64,000 nucleotides of DNA from assembly GCA_029319145.1 (NCBI GenBank), contig CP119753.1:682001-746000 (forward strand). The letters are read 5' to 3'. The stretch comes from Microbacter sp. GSS18. GTDB lineage: Bacteria > Actinomycetota > Actinomycetes > Actinomycetales > Microbacteriaceae. A model generated the notes under the pieces. It was not told the origin of the DNA. It saw nothing but the letters and a program-made list of their open reading frames with translations, and did not search any database. This document shows, piece after piece, positions 26,771 through 34,426 of this stretch. Numbering within the stretch: the stretch's first letter is position 1; each line of letters starts with the position of its first letter. The translations under genes and the position numbers were made by a program.

Positions 26771-27198
26771 TCGCCGCGCGCCGAGCGCCGGCCGGGCACG
26801 ATGACGTCGGGAGCACCATGATCCTCACGATCGGCTATGCGATGCTCGCGCTCGCCGTGATCCTGGTCTGCGTCGATGCGACGAGCCTGTATCTGGCGCA
26901 GCGCCGTCTGGATGCGATTGCGGATGCGGCGGCGCTCGCCGCAGCGGATGCCTTCACGCTGACGGTCGAGAACGGCGCACCGGTGGCGCGTCTCGAGGCC
27001 GACGACGTCAAGGTGCACGCGGGCGCTCTGGTGCAAGCGGCGGATCCGTCGGCGTCGCTGGTGCGCGCGAGCACGCCGGACGGCGTGTCCGCACGCGTGA
27101 CGGTGGCGGGGGTGTGGCGTCCGCCGATCCTGACCATCGTCGTCCCGGACGGCGTCGCGCTCGAGGCCACGGCGACGAGCCGCACAGCACTGCGGTGA
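26767..27198 (+). CDS. TadG-like protein (Flp pilus assembly TadE/G-like)
   Basis: 143 residues. The N-terminal hydrophobic region follows DDVGSTMILTIGYAMLALAV and continues with DATSLYLAQRRLDAIADAAA, the hallmark of the TadG N-terminal family. The von Willebrand-type domain of full-length TadG is missing. GTG 26767 overlaps the preceding stop (GTGA). It ends the Tad operon. No prepilin peptidase or TadZ gene is present in the window, so these must lie elsewhere. Confidence 0.82.
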   Translation: MIAARRAPAGHDDVGSTMILTIGYAMLALAVILVCVDATSLYLAQRRLDAIADAAALAAADAFTLTVENGAPVARLEADDVKVHAGALVQAADPSASLVRASTPDGVSARVTVAGVWRPPILTIVVPDGVALEATATSRTALR

Positions 27199-27304
27199 TG
27201 CCGGGTCGGCGGGCGGGGGGCCGATGTATCGGGGGAGCGCGCTCGGTCTCCTCCCTGGTGAGAGGGCCCGAACGGGTCTCTCGAGATCAGATCATCGGAG
27301 CATC

Positions 27305-27646
27305 ATGGGCATCACGGATCTCGCCGGGCTGGCAGCGACCTTGCTGTTCGCGGCCAGTCACATGCCGATGCTCGTCAAGGCCATGCGCACGCGCGACGTG
27401 CACTCGTACAGCCTGGGCAACCTCGTGCTGGTCAACGTCGGGAACGCGACCTACACGCTGTACGTGCTGAGCCTGCCGATGGGGCCGATCTGGATCCTGC
27501 ACATGTTCTATCTCGTGACCGCGGCGATCATGCTCACGCTGTTCCTGCGCGCGGGGGAGCGCAAGCGCCGGCGTGAGGCCGGTGCCGACCGCCGGCCGGA
27601 GCCGCGATCCGAATCCGAAGTGACGGACTACGCGTCGATGTGCTGA
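27305..27646 (+). CDS. SemiSWEET/PQ-loop small membrane protein
   Basis: 113 residues with three membrane helices (about 1-22, 37-58, 62-82), the size of bacterial SemiSWEET sugar transporters. The first helix ends in the PQ-loop-like ASHMPMLVKAMRTRDVHSYS, where P-M replaces P-Q and S-x-S closes the motif. The charged C-terminal tail is about 30 residues. ATG 27305 is favoured because the domain begins there; ATG 27224 in frame is an alternative. It overlaps the convergent DUF2892 gene by 19 bases. Sugar transport is inferred from the fold only. Confidence 0.7.
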   Translation: MGITDLAGLAATLLFAASHMPMLVKAMRTRDVHSYSLGNLVLVNVGNATYTLYVLSLPMGPIWILHMFYLVTAAIMLTLFLRAGERKRRREAGADRRPEPRSESEVTDYASMC

Positions 27647-27906
27647 CGCGCCTCGGGGATGCCGAGCGAGTTCTGCTCGGGTTCGGGCTCGCGCGTGAAC
27701 GTCGGCATCGACGGGCACCATCCGGTGATCGCCACGACGACGAAGTAGGCCGCCACCGCGCCCGCCGGAACGGCGATGATCAGGTTGTCGCCGAAGCTGA
27801 ACGCGAGGGCGACCATGAAGACCGCCAGCACTGCGCGCACGACGCGCTCGCCGGGTGTCACCGCGCACACGCGGAGCCACCGTCGGCGAGAGCGCGGCGC
27901 GGTCAC
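27628..27906 (-). CDS. DUF2892 (YgaP-type) membrane protein
   Basis: 92 residues. A basic N-terminus (SRRRWLRVCAV) precedes TPGERVVRAVLAVFMVALAF and a second helix ending in TGWCPSM. The G-W-C-P motif is characteristic of the DUF2892 domain often fused to rhodaneses. GTG 27906 overlaps the trxA stop (GTGA), so the two are translationally coupled. With thioredoxin and the divergent rhodanese lipoprotein it belongs to a sulfur-handling or redox cluster. Confidence 0.82.
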   Translation of the reverse strand: MTAPRSRRRWLRVCAVTPGERVVRAVLAVFMVALAFSFGDNLIIAVPAGAVAAYFVVVAITGWCPSMPTFTREPEPEQNSLGIPEARQHIDA

Positions 27907-28295
27907 GCCTGTGCGGCCTCGGTCTGCGCCTGCTCGGCCTTGGCGGCCTCGACCTGCGCGCGAACCTCGTTCATGTCGAGGCCCTTCACGGCGTCGATGA
28001 CCTGCTGCAGCTGCGGGGCCGCGAGGGCGCCGGGCTGCGCGAAGACGAGGATGCCCTCGCGGAAGGCCATGAGGGTCGGGATGCTGGTGATGCGGAAGCC
28101 GCCGGCCAGCTGCTGCTCGGCCTCGGTGTCGACCTTGCCGAAGACGATGTCGGGGTGCTCCTCGGACGCCTTCTCGAAGACGGGAGCGAACATGCGGCAC
28201 GGACCGCACCACGCAGCCCAGAAGTCGAGGAGGACGATGTCGCTGTCCTCGATGGTCTGCGTGATGTTCTCCATGGTGATCTCACGTGTGCTCAT
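27903..28295 (-). CDS. trxA: Thioredoxin
   Basis: 130 residues. The active site WCGPC has C30 and C33, preceded by VLLDFWAAW and followed by the cis-proline loop ITSIPTLMAFREG. A C-terminal extension of about 20 Ala/Glu/Gln residues is added to the normal 105-110. It reduces protein disulfides or persulfides in the cytoplasm. The promoter region holds a CsoR/CstR-type operator shared with the divergent rhodanese, which suggests control by copper or reactive sulfur. Confidence 0.93.
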   Translation of the reverse strand: MSTREITMENITQTIEDSDIVLLDFWAAWCGPCRMFAPVFEKASEEHPDIVFGKVDTEAEQQLAGGFRITSIPTLMAFREGILVFAQPGALAAPQLQQVIDAVKGLDMNEVRAQVEAAKAEQAQTEAAQA

Positions 28296-28301
28296 GGGTA
28301 G

Positions 28302-28307
28302 AGTCTA
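28302..28307 (-). promoter_or_regulatory. -10 hexamer TAGACT for trxA
   Basis: Read on the minus strand, it lies 6 bases before ATG 28295. The CsoR/CstR-type palindrome begins 7 bp upstream, over the -35/spacer region. Confidence 0.5.
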
Positions 28308-28314
28308 GCGCAAG

Positions 28315-28330
28315 ATACCCCTGGGGGTAT
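28315..28330. promoter_or_regulatory. CsoR/CstR-type operator ATACCCCTGGGGGTAT
   Basis: Perfect 7-bp arms ATACCCC/GGGGTAT are separated by TG. This is the arm sequence known for persulfide-sensing CstR and close to copper-sensing CsoR operators. It lies between trxA and the rhodanese gene and overlaps the TATAAT -10 of the latter. No regulator of this family is encoded in the window. Confidence 0.7.
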
Positions 28331-28333
28331 AAT
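28328..28333 (+). promoter_or_regulatory. -10 hexamer TATAAT for the rhodanese lipoprotein gene
   Basis: A consensus -10, rare in this GC-rich sequence. Its first three bases are the last three of the operator palindrome. A leader of about 24 nt with GAAAGGA precedes ATG 28363. Confidence 0.55.
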
Positions 28334-28362
28334 CGAGTCGCAATCACCGAAAGGAATCACCC

Positions 28363-28731
28363 ATGCGCTTTCGTCGCGCCGTGACGTTCACCGTCGCGCT
28401 CGCCGCCGCTGCGGCCGCTCTGACCGCCTGTTCCAGCTCGCCCTCGATCGAGGTGACGGACGAGACCGTCGTGATCGACGTCCGCACGCCGGGCGAGTAC
28501 GCCTCGGGTCACCTCGAGGGCGCCGTCAACGTCAACCTGCAGTCGCCGACGTTCCAGGAGGACATCCTGGAGTACTCGCTCGACGGCGAGTACGTCGTCT
28601 ACTGCCAGTCGGGCAACCGCTCGTCGCAGGCGGTGTCCTACATGGACCAGGCCGGGTTCGAAGACGTGACGGATGCCGGTGGCGTCTCGAACGCGTCCAA
28701 GGCGACCGGTCTCGACATCGTCACCGACTAG
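28363..28731 (+). CDS. Rhodanese-like lipoprotein
   Basis: 122 residues. Lipoprotein signal with lipobox LTAC (C23), so the domain faces outside, membrane-anchored. The rhodanese fold shows VVIDVRTPGEYASGHLEGAV (CH2A motif) and the active-site loop YCQSGNRS with catalytic C81. It should move sulfane sulfur between carriers. The DUF2892 and thioredoxin genes are divergent, with a shared CstR-like operator. The last 11 bases overlap the convergent LuxR gene. Confidence 0.88.
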   Translation: MRFRRAVTFTVALAAAAAALTACSSSPSIEVTDETVVIDVRTPGEYASGHLEGAVNVNLQSPTFQEDILEYSLDGEYVVYCQSGNRSSQAVSYMDQAGFEDVTDAGGVSNASKATGLDIVTD

Positions 28732-29452
28732 TCGTCCGGGGTGCCGGTCGACGAGCCGGCACTCCGTCACCGCCTGACGCGCCGGCCGGGCGCGACGGCA
28801 TGGGCCGCGACACGCGTGACGGCTCCCGATGCGTCGCCTTCTCGGGCTCGACGCCACCGACCTCGCCCGCGCGCACGGCGAGGGCGACCGCCTCGACGCG
28901 CGAGTGGACGCCCAGCTTCTGCAGCAGCGACTGGATGTGTGCGCCGACGGTCTTGATGCTGATGCCGAGAGCCGAGGCGACCTGCTTCTGAGTGAGTCCT
29001 TCCGAGGTGAGGGCGAGGATCTCCCGCTCCCGCGCGGTCAGCGACGCAAGGCGCAGCAGATCGGGCGTCGCGACCTCCGTCGTGTGGACGCGGTCCATCA
29101 GCCGCCGGACACGTGCCAGGAACTCCTCGGAATCCATCGTCTCGGCGGCGTAGTCGTCGGCACCGAGCAGCAGTCCGGCGACGACGTCGGCGGGCATCGT
29201 GCGATTCGCCGAGACGAGCACGACCGGCACCTCCTGGCTGTAGTGGTCGCGCAGGTCGCGCAGCAGGCTGCATCCGCCGTGCTCCACCTCGAGCACCGCG
29301 ACCACCGGGGGAGAGGGAGGCATGTTCCGCACGGCATCGCTGCAGTCCGCCCACGCCGAGATCGGCAACTCCAGACGGCGCAGCAGGTCTAGGTAGTCGT
29401 TCCTGATGTGGTCTCCGGCGACCAGCAGGACATAAAGGTCATCGGTCTCCAC
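28721..29452 (-). CDS. LuxR/NarL-type response regulator with degenerate receiver
   Basis: 243 residues. The N-terminal receiver-like domain lacks the phosphoacceptor: in VVAVLEVEHGG glutamate 55 occupies the aspartate position, and the conserved K-P of the last loop is ETMD. The DNA-binding domain at about 140-200 is intact (LTAREREILALTSEGLTQKQ, VASALGISIKTVGAHIQSLL). The C-terminal 35 residues are Arg/Pro-rich. GTG 29452 follows GGGGAGGA. No histidine kinase adjoins. It may be constitutively active or ligand-controlled. Divergent from the secreted protein gene, its likely target. Confidence 0.85.
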   Translation of the reverse strand: METDDLYVLLVAGDHIRNDYLDLLRRLELPISAWADCSDAVRNMPPSPPVVAVLEVEHGGCSLLRDLRDHYSQEVPVVLVSANRTMPADVVAGLLLGADDYAAETMDSEEFLARVRRLMDRVHTTEVATPDLLRLASLTAREREILALTSEGLTQKQVASALGISIKTVGAHIQSLLQKLGVHSRVEAVALAVRAGEVGGVEPEKATHREPSRVSRPMPSRPAGASGGDGVPARRPAPRTTSR

Positions 29453-29493
29453 GGGTCCTCCCCGCTGAGGCGCGCGGGTTCTGAAACGCCCTA

Positions 29494-29521
29494 GGGAGGT
29501 TCTCCCATTTCCCAGGGGAGA
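29494..29521. promoter_or_regulatory. Overlapping short palindromes, possible LuxR-regulator site
   Basis: GGGAG-GTT-CTCCC (29494-29506) is followed by TCTCCC (29501-29506) pairing with GGGAGA (29516-29521). They lie between the divergent LuxR and secreted-protein genes, about 70 bp before ATG 29592. Assignment to the adjacent regulator is a guess. Confidence 0.3.
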
Positions 29522-29591
29522 GACCCGATGGTCGCTTCGTCGCGCCACTTCTAGCGTATGCCTCGACCTGTGCAAGAGGAAGGGGCACACC

Positions 29592-31508
29592 ATGTACGAC
29601 CACGCCTCCCCGGAGTGTCCTCCGGAGGAGAAGCCTCGCAGGAGGAATGTCCCGCGAATAGCCGCGGTATCGGCTCTCGTGCTGGCGGCCGCCGCGCTGA
29701 CGGCGCCGACCGCTGCGGCCGACGACGGTCCGTACACGATCGACGGGATCGTGCCGGACGACGCGAACTTCGCCGTTCTCGACGACCTGTACGGCAACGT
29801 CAAGGAGCTCGGCCCGCTCAACAACAACACCACCAAGGTCATCTACATCCACGACGATGCCCCGCCGACCCTCAACGAGACCAACCCCAACGCGCAGGTC
29901 GACCTGCGTCGCGCGTGGCTCGACACCGACCAGGACACCGACGGCGACGACTGGCTCTATTTCGCGTGGGAGCGCGACAAGAACACCGGCAGCGGATTCA
30001 TCGCCTACGAATTCATGCAGGACCCGGTGCCGGCGGCGTGCGACTACGACACGGCGACCATCGAGGAGCTCGAGGCGAGCTGCAACCCGTGGGCGAACCG
30101 CCAGGCCGACGACTTCATGATCCTGTGGGACCAGCAGGGCGGCAGCCTGGATCTGTTCCTGAGGATCTGGGAGGACGACGGGGCTGGTGGGCTCATCCTC
30201 GGCGCCGCGACGCAGCTGGACGCCACTGTCTCGGCGGCGGCGTACAGCGCCGACGGATTCTTCGGCGAGGCCGCGGTGAATCTGACCGACACCATCTTCG
30301 GCGGTTCGACTGCGTGCCTGTCGTTCGCGAACACCATCCCCAGCACGGTGACGGGCAACTCCGACACGGCTGACTACAAGGACACCATCCTGCAGACGGC
30401 ACCCCCGATCAGCAACTGCACGTCGACGACGGTGACGACGCCCAAGAAGGGCGACGGCAGCGCCATCACCGGCGCGCTCTCGATCGGTTCCGGCGTGGTC
30501 GAGGTGAAGGACTCGGCGGTGGTCGACATCCAGGGCGGCACATCCACCCCGGCCGGCTCGGTCGCGTTCTACCTCTGCAAGCTGGATGCTCCGGACCTCT
30601 GCACCAGCGGCGGGACGAGCGTCGGCTCGACGGGCCTGAGCGGCGGGTCCTACCCCGACACCGTTCTCTCACCGAGCGCCTACGTGACCTCGGCGGGCCG
30701 GTACTGCTGGCGCGCCGTGTTCAGCGGGGACTCGGCGAACGGGATCCCGGGATCCAGCGACTCGTCGGCGTCCGAGTGCTTCACGGTGAGCCCGGTGACA
30801 CCGAGCCTGAGCACCACTGCGAGCAGTGATGTCCTTCTCGGCAACACCGTGAGCGACACCGCGTCGATCAGTGGCCTGGCGACGCAGCCGGCCTCACCCG
30901 TGATCAACGACGACGGCACCGCCGGTGCGGCAGCAGGCGGCACCATCACCTTCAAGCTGTACAAGGGCACCTGCGACGCGGGCAACCTCGTGTACACCTC
31001 GTCGGCGGTCACGGTCAGCGGCAACGGCGACTACGGCACGCCGGACCCCCAGTACGAGCCGACCTCGGCCGGCACCTACCACTGGGTGGCCGAGTACAGC
31101 GGGAACTCGCCGAACAACAACAGCACCGACCACAACACTTCGTGCAACGACTCGAACGAGACCGTTGTGGTCAGCACCGTGCCGTCCACGATGACGACGG
31201 CGCAGAGCTGGGTGCCGAACGACACCGCGACGGTCTCGGCCAGCGCGGGCGGTGACCTCGCCGGTTCGGTGACGTTCAAGCTGTTCGACAACAGCACGTG
31301 CACAGGCACGGCGATCTACGAAGAGACCGTTGCGGTCTCGGGTGCATCGCCGCAGCAGGTCTCCACGTCGAACACCACGGCCCAGACGGCCAGCGGTTCG
31401 TTCTCGTGGGAGACCAGCTACGCCAGCACGAACGCGGCGCAGGATCCCATCAGCGCCACGTGCGTGGAGGTGTCGACTCTGACGATCGACAACGACAACA
31501 CGGACTGA
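29592..31508 (+). CDS. Large secreted protein with Ig-like repeats
   Basis: 638 residues. A charged N-terminus (KPRRRNVPR) and a hydrophobic stretch end in a likely cleavage after TAAA at about residue 48. Residues 50-280 form an Asp/Trp-rich domain (DTDQDTDGDDWLYFAWERDK; calcium-like acidic loops). From about 285 come at least three beta-sandwich repeats with paired cysteines and the motifs GSVAFYLCKL, GTITFKLYKGTC and GSVTFKLFDNSTC. No LPxTG or membrane anchor ends the protein, so it is probably released. It resembles actinobacterial prealbumin/Ig-like domain exoproteins. ATG 29592 has GAGGAAGGGG upstream. Function unknown. Confidence 0.8.
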   Translation: MYDHASPECPPEEKPRRRNVPRIAAVSALVLAAAALTAPTAAADDGPYTIDGIVPDDANFAVLDDLYGNVKELGPLNNNTTKVIYIHDDAPPTLNETNPNAQVDLRRAWLDTDQDTDGDDWLYFAWERDKNTGSGFIAYEFMQDPVPAACDYDTATIEELEASCNPWANRQADDFMILWDQQGGSLDLFLRIWEDDGAGGLILGAATQLDATVSAAAYSADGFFGEAAVNLTDTIFGGSTACLSFANTIPSTVTGNSDTADYKDTILQTAPPISNCTSTTVTTPKKGDGSAITGALSIGSGVVEVKDSAVVDIQGGTSTPAGSVAFYLCKLDAPDLCTSGGTSVGSTGLSGGSYPDTVLSPSAYVTSAGRYCWRAVFSGDSANGIPGSSDSSASECFTVSPVTPSLSTTASSDVLLGNTVSDTASISGLATQPASPVINDDGTAGAAAGGTITFKLYKGTCDAGNLVYTSSAVTVSGNGDYGTPDPQYEPTSAGTYHWVAEYSGNSPNNNSTDHNTSCNDSNETVVVSTVPSTMTTAQSWVPNDTATVSASAGGDLAGSVTFKLFDNSTCTGTAIYEETVAVSGASPQQVSTSNTTAQTASGSFSWETSYASTNAAQDPISATCVEVSTLTIDNDNTD

Positions 31509-31526
31509 CCTGAGGCGTCAGCCACC

Positions 31527-31558
31527 CCGAGGACCCCGGCGAGAGCCGGGGTCCTCGG
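31527..31558 (+). terminator. Stem-loop terminator after the secreted Ig-like protein
   Basis: Stem CCGAGGACCCCGGC / GCCGGGGTCCTCGG (14 bp, perfect) with a GAGA tetraloop, 18 bases after the stop. It lies between convergent genes and has no long T-run. Confidence 0.8.
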
Positions 31559-31587
31559 TGCGCTTGCGGACGACGTGGGCCGAGCCC

Positions 31588-31923
31588 TCACCACCCGAAC
31601 GTGTTGAGCCACTCCCGGCGGCGCGCGTCCGCGTCCGCCGGCTCACCCGGGTCGAACGTGTCATGCTCCGTCACCGCGCCGCCCGCGTCGAGCTCGACGA
31701 ACCGATGGCAGACGCCGCACAGCGCGCGACCGTGCGGCCACCCGTCGGCGAGGGGCGCTGCGGGGGCGCCTGACGCTCCCGACCCCGGGCAACGCGCCGG
31801 GTCGGCCCCGGCATCCGTCCACATGATCGTGCGGTGACGATGCAGTCCCGCGTGATCAAGAGTCCGGGTGCAGCGCCTGCCCTCATTGCGGCTGCGGCAG
31901 AAGCGCACGACGTCCGACGTCAC
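31588..31923 (-). CDS. Small Cys/His-rich (zinc-finger-like) protein
   Basis: 111 residues. Cysteines and histidines cluster at VVRFCRSRNEGRRCTRTLDH, AGLHRHRTIMW and RALCGVCHRFVELD, suggesting one or two zinc sites (CxxC near the C-terminus). I do not recognise a named family. GTG 31923 overlaps the MFS stop by 4 bases (GTGA), so it is co-translated with the transporter. The reading frame and coupling support a real gene. Confidence 0.7.
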   Translation of the reverse strand: MTSDVVRFCRSRNEGRRCTRTLDHAGLHRHRTIMWTDAGADPARCPGSGASGAPAAPLADGWPHGRALCGVCHRFVELDAGGAVTEHDTFDPGEPADADARRREWLNTFGW

Positions 31924-33218
31924 GGTCGGCTCCGCGGCACGAACCGCGGCACGAAGCGCAGGAAGGCCATCGCACCGAGCAGTCCCACCGCGCCGACCGC
32001 GCCGGTCGCGATCGACAGCGACGACACGGCGGCGATCGCCGACACCAGCAGCGGGGACGCCGCGCCGCCCGCATCCGTGAGCGTCCGCCACGAGCCGAGG
32101 AACGGCGCCGGGTCGTCCTTGGGGGCGACGTCGGCGCCGAGGGTGAGCAGGATGCCGCTCGAGAGCCCGTTGCCGACGCCGAGCACCGCCGCGAACAGCG
32201 CGAACCACATCGCGGCGTCCGGCAGATCGTGCGTGAACGCCAGCGCGATGAATCCCGTGCCCATCAGCAGCATCGCCGGCAGCGCCGCCCACAGCCTGCC
32301 GAACCGGTCCATGACCTGCCCGCTGGCGTAGAACAGCGCGAAGTCGATGGCTCCCGAGACCCCGACCACGAGGGCGATGGTCTGCGCGTCCAGCCCGATC
32401 GACACACCCCACAGCGGCAGCACGACCTGCCGAGCCGAACGAACCGCCGACAGCGACGACGCCGCGAGCCCGAGCCGTGCCAGCACTGACCGGTTGCGCC
32501 ACATCGTGGGGAAGACCCCGGCGCGCCTGGGTACCGCGATCGACCCGGTGACGGCCTCGCCGGAGTCGTCGGCCACCTGCTCGGCGACCGTCTCGGCGGG
32601 GGAGACGCGCGTGACGGCGGGCGCGAACTCCTCCTCGGGGTCGGGCCCCAGCAGCACCAGCAGTACGGTCGCCGCCAGGCACACGCCGAAGAACCAGATG
32701 GCCGCGCGCTCATCGCTGAAGACGGCCAGCAGAGCCGCCGCCACGAACGGGCCGACGAACATGCCGAGTCGGAATGAGCCGCCCAGCAGCGACAGCGCTC
32801 GCGCGCGGAACGCCAGTGGAACGCGCGTCGTCATGAACGAATGCCGCGCGAGCCCGAACGCGGCAGCGCAGAACCCGATGAGGAACACCGACAGGGCGAA
32901 CAGACCCAGCACCGGAGCGAACACCATGCCCGCCACGCCGGCGAGCGAGATGGTGCCGGCGGCGGCCATCGTGCGGCGCTCGCCGATGCGCGCGACCGCC
33001 CATCCCGCCGGGATGTTGCCCGAGAGCTGTCCGACGACCAGAGCAGATGCCGCCAGCGCCGCTGTCGCCACATCCGCTCCGAGCTGCGCAGCGATGACGG
33101 GGATGAGGGGGATGACCGCGCCCTCGCCGAGCGCGAACAGCAGCGTCGGCAGATAGACCATCGGGCCGAACCGCAACAGGACATCCCGTGCTCCGACGGA
33201 ATCTGCGCGGTCTGACAC
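31920..33218 (-). CDS. Major facilitator superfamily transporter
   Basis: 432 residues with 12 predicted membrane helices in two halves. The inter-half loop is acidic ([17 protein letters not shown]). The A-like motif after helix 2 is [13 protein letters not shown], and its repeat in the second half is [12 protein letters not shown], as in drug/H+ antiporters. GTG 33218 is chosen because a TAACGT hexamer lies 8 bases upstream; TTG 33224 would add two residues. Divergent from prfB with start codons only 27 bp apart. Substrate unknown. Confidence 0.87.
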   Translation of the reverse strand: MSDRADSVGARDVLLRFGPMVYLPTLLFALGEGAVIPLIPVIAAQLGADVATAALAASALVVGQLSGNIPAGWAVARIGERRTMAAAGTISLAGVAGMVFAPVLGLFALSVFLIGFCAAAFGLARHSFMTTRVPLAFRARALSLLGGSFRLGMFVGPFVAAALLAVFSDERAAIWFFGVCLAATVLLVLLGPDPEEEFAPAVTRVSPAETVAEQVADDSGEAVTGSIAVPRRAGVFPTMWRNRSVLARLGLAASSLSAVRSARQVVLPLWGVSIGLDAQTIALVVGVSGAIDFALFYASGQVMDRFGRLWAALPAMLLMGTGFIALAFTHDLPDAAMWFALFAAVLGVGNGLSSGILLTLGADVAPKDDPAPFLGSWRTLTDAGGAASPLLVSAIAAVSSLSIATGAVGAVGLLGAMAFLRFVPRFVPRSRP

Positions 33219-33226
33219 GTTCAACC

Positions 33227-33232
33227 ACGTTA
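33227..33232 (-). promoter_or_regulatory. -10 hexamer TAACGT for the MFS gene
   Basis: On the minus strand, 8 bases before GTG 33218. Its TA overlaps the first two bases of the prfB hexamer on the other strand. Confidence 0.45.
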
Positions 33233-33236
33233 GTCT
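33231..33236 (+). promoter_or_regulatory. -10 hexamer TAGTCT for prfB
   Basis: 8 bases before ATG 33245. Shares 33231-33232 with the opposing MFS hexamer, so the two promoters cannot both hold polymerase at once. Confidence 0.5.
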
Positions 33237-33244
33237 GGAGTGTC

Positions 33245-34357
33245 ATGCTCGAGCTCGATCTCTCCGCCGATATCCAGGCCCTCCGCTCCACCTACGCCGA
33301 CATCCAGGCGGTGGTGGACGTCGACGCGCTCACCGCTGAGATCGCCCGGCTGAGCGACGAGGCCGCCGCCCCCGACCTCTGGGACGACGTCGAGAAGGCG
33401 CAGAAGGTCACCAGCGCCCTCAGCCACCGTCAGGCGGAGCTCAAGCGCGTCTCCGACGTCGGCCAGCGCCTCGACGACCTCGAGGTCCTCGTCGAGCTCG
33501 CGCAGGAGATGGACGACGAGGACTCCGCCGAAGAGGCCCGCCACGAGCTCGCCGAGCTCGAGGACGTCATCGGCCAACTCGAGGTGCAGACGCTGCTGGA
33601 CGGCGAGTACGACGAGCGCTCCGCGGTCGTGACGATCCGCTCGGGTGCGGGCGGCGACGACGCCACCGACTTCGCCGAGATGCTGATGCGCATGTACCTG
33701 CGCTGGGCCGAGCGCCACAAGTACCCGGTCAAGGTCATGGACACCTCCTACGCCGAGGGCGCGGGCATCAAGTCCGCGACGTTCCAGGTCGACGCCCCGT
33801 ACGCCTACGGCACGCTGTCGGTCGAAGCCGGCACCCACCGCCTCGCCCGCATCAGCCCGTTCGGGTCCGCCGACAAGCGGCAGACGAGCTTCGCCGCCGT
33901 CGAGGTCATCCCGGTGATGGAAGAGGCCGTCGAGGTCGACATCCCCGAGGGCGACATCCGCGTGGACGTGTTCCGCTCGTCGGGGCCCGGCGGTCAGTCG
34001 GTCAACACGACGGACTCCGCCGTGCGCATCACGCACCTCCCGACCGGCATCGTGGTCTCGATGCAGAACGAGAAGTCGCAGATCCAGAACCGCGCCGCAG
34101 CCATGCGCGTGCTCCAGACCCGCCTCCTGCTGCTGAAGAAGGAAGAAGAGGCCGCGAAGAAGAAGGAGCTCGCCGGCGTCATCACCGCCAGCTGGGGTGA
34201 CCAGATGCGCTCGTACTTCCTCTACGGCCAGCAGTTGGTCAAGGACCTCCGCACCGGCTACGAGGTCGGCAACCCCGCCACGGTTTTCGACGGCGATCTC
34301 GACGGTCTCATCTCGGCCGGCATCCGCTGGCGCAAGCGCAAGGACGACGACGACTGA
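33245..34357 (+). CDS. prfB: Peptide chain release factor 2
   Basis: 370 residues. It reads UGA/UAA stop codons and triggers peptide release. The SPF specificity tripeptide of RF2 is at 204-206 (ARISPFGS), and the catalytic GGQ at 249-251 ([12 protein letters not shown]). The frame is continuous from ATG 33245, so there is no programmed +1 frameshift of the E. coli type. It heads the block prfB-ftsE-ftsX-smpB, which is conserved in actinobacteria. Confidence 0.96.
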   Translation: MLELDLSADIQALRSTYADIQAVVDVDALTAEIARLSDEAAAPDLWDDVEKAQKVTSALSHRQAELKRVSDVGQRLDDLEVLVELAQEMDDEDSAEEARHELAELEDVIGQLEVQTLLDGEYDERSAVVTIRSGAGGDDATDFAEMLMRMYLRWAERHKYPVKVMDTSYAEGAGIKSATFQVDAPYAYGTLSVEAGTHRLARISPFGSADKRQTSFAAVEVIPVMEEAVEVDIPEGDIRVDVFRSSGPGGQSVNTTDSAVRITHLPTGIVVSMQNEKSQIQNRAAAMRVLQTRLLLLKKEEEAAKKKELAGVITASWGDQMRSYFLYGQQLVKDLRTGYEVGNPATVFDGDLDGLISAGIRWRKRKDDDD

Positions 34358-34411
34358 ACCGCGGATGCCCGTGGCGCGGGTGTCGCTCTCGGCGCCGCCC
34401 GTGATGGCGCT

Positions 34412-34417
34412 TAGGCT
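34412..34417 (+). promoter_or_regulatory. -10 hexamer TAGGCT for ftsE
   Basis: Nine bases before ATG 34427. It suggests ftsEX can be transcribed apart from prfB. Confidence 0.4.
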
Positions 34418-34426
34418 CGATGCGCC

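Noticed and set aside
33245..34357. Programmed +1 frameshift in prfB
   Set aside because: The frame is open from ATG to stop with no early in-frame UGA, as in other actinobacteria.
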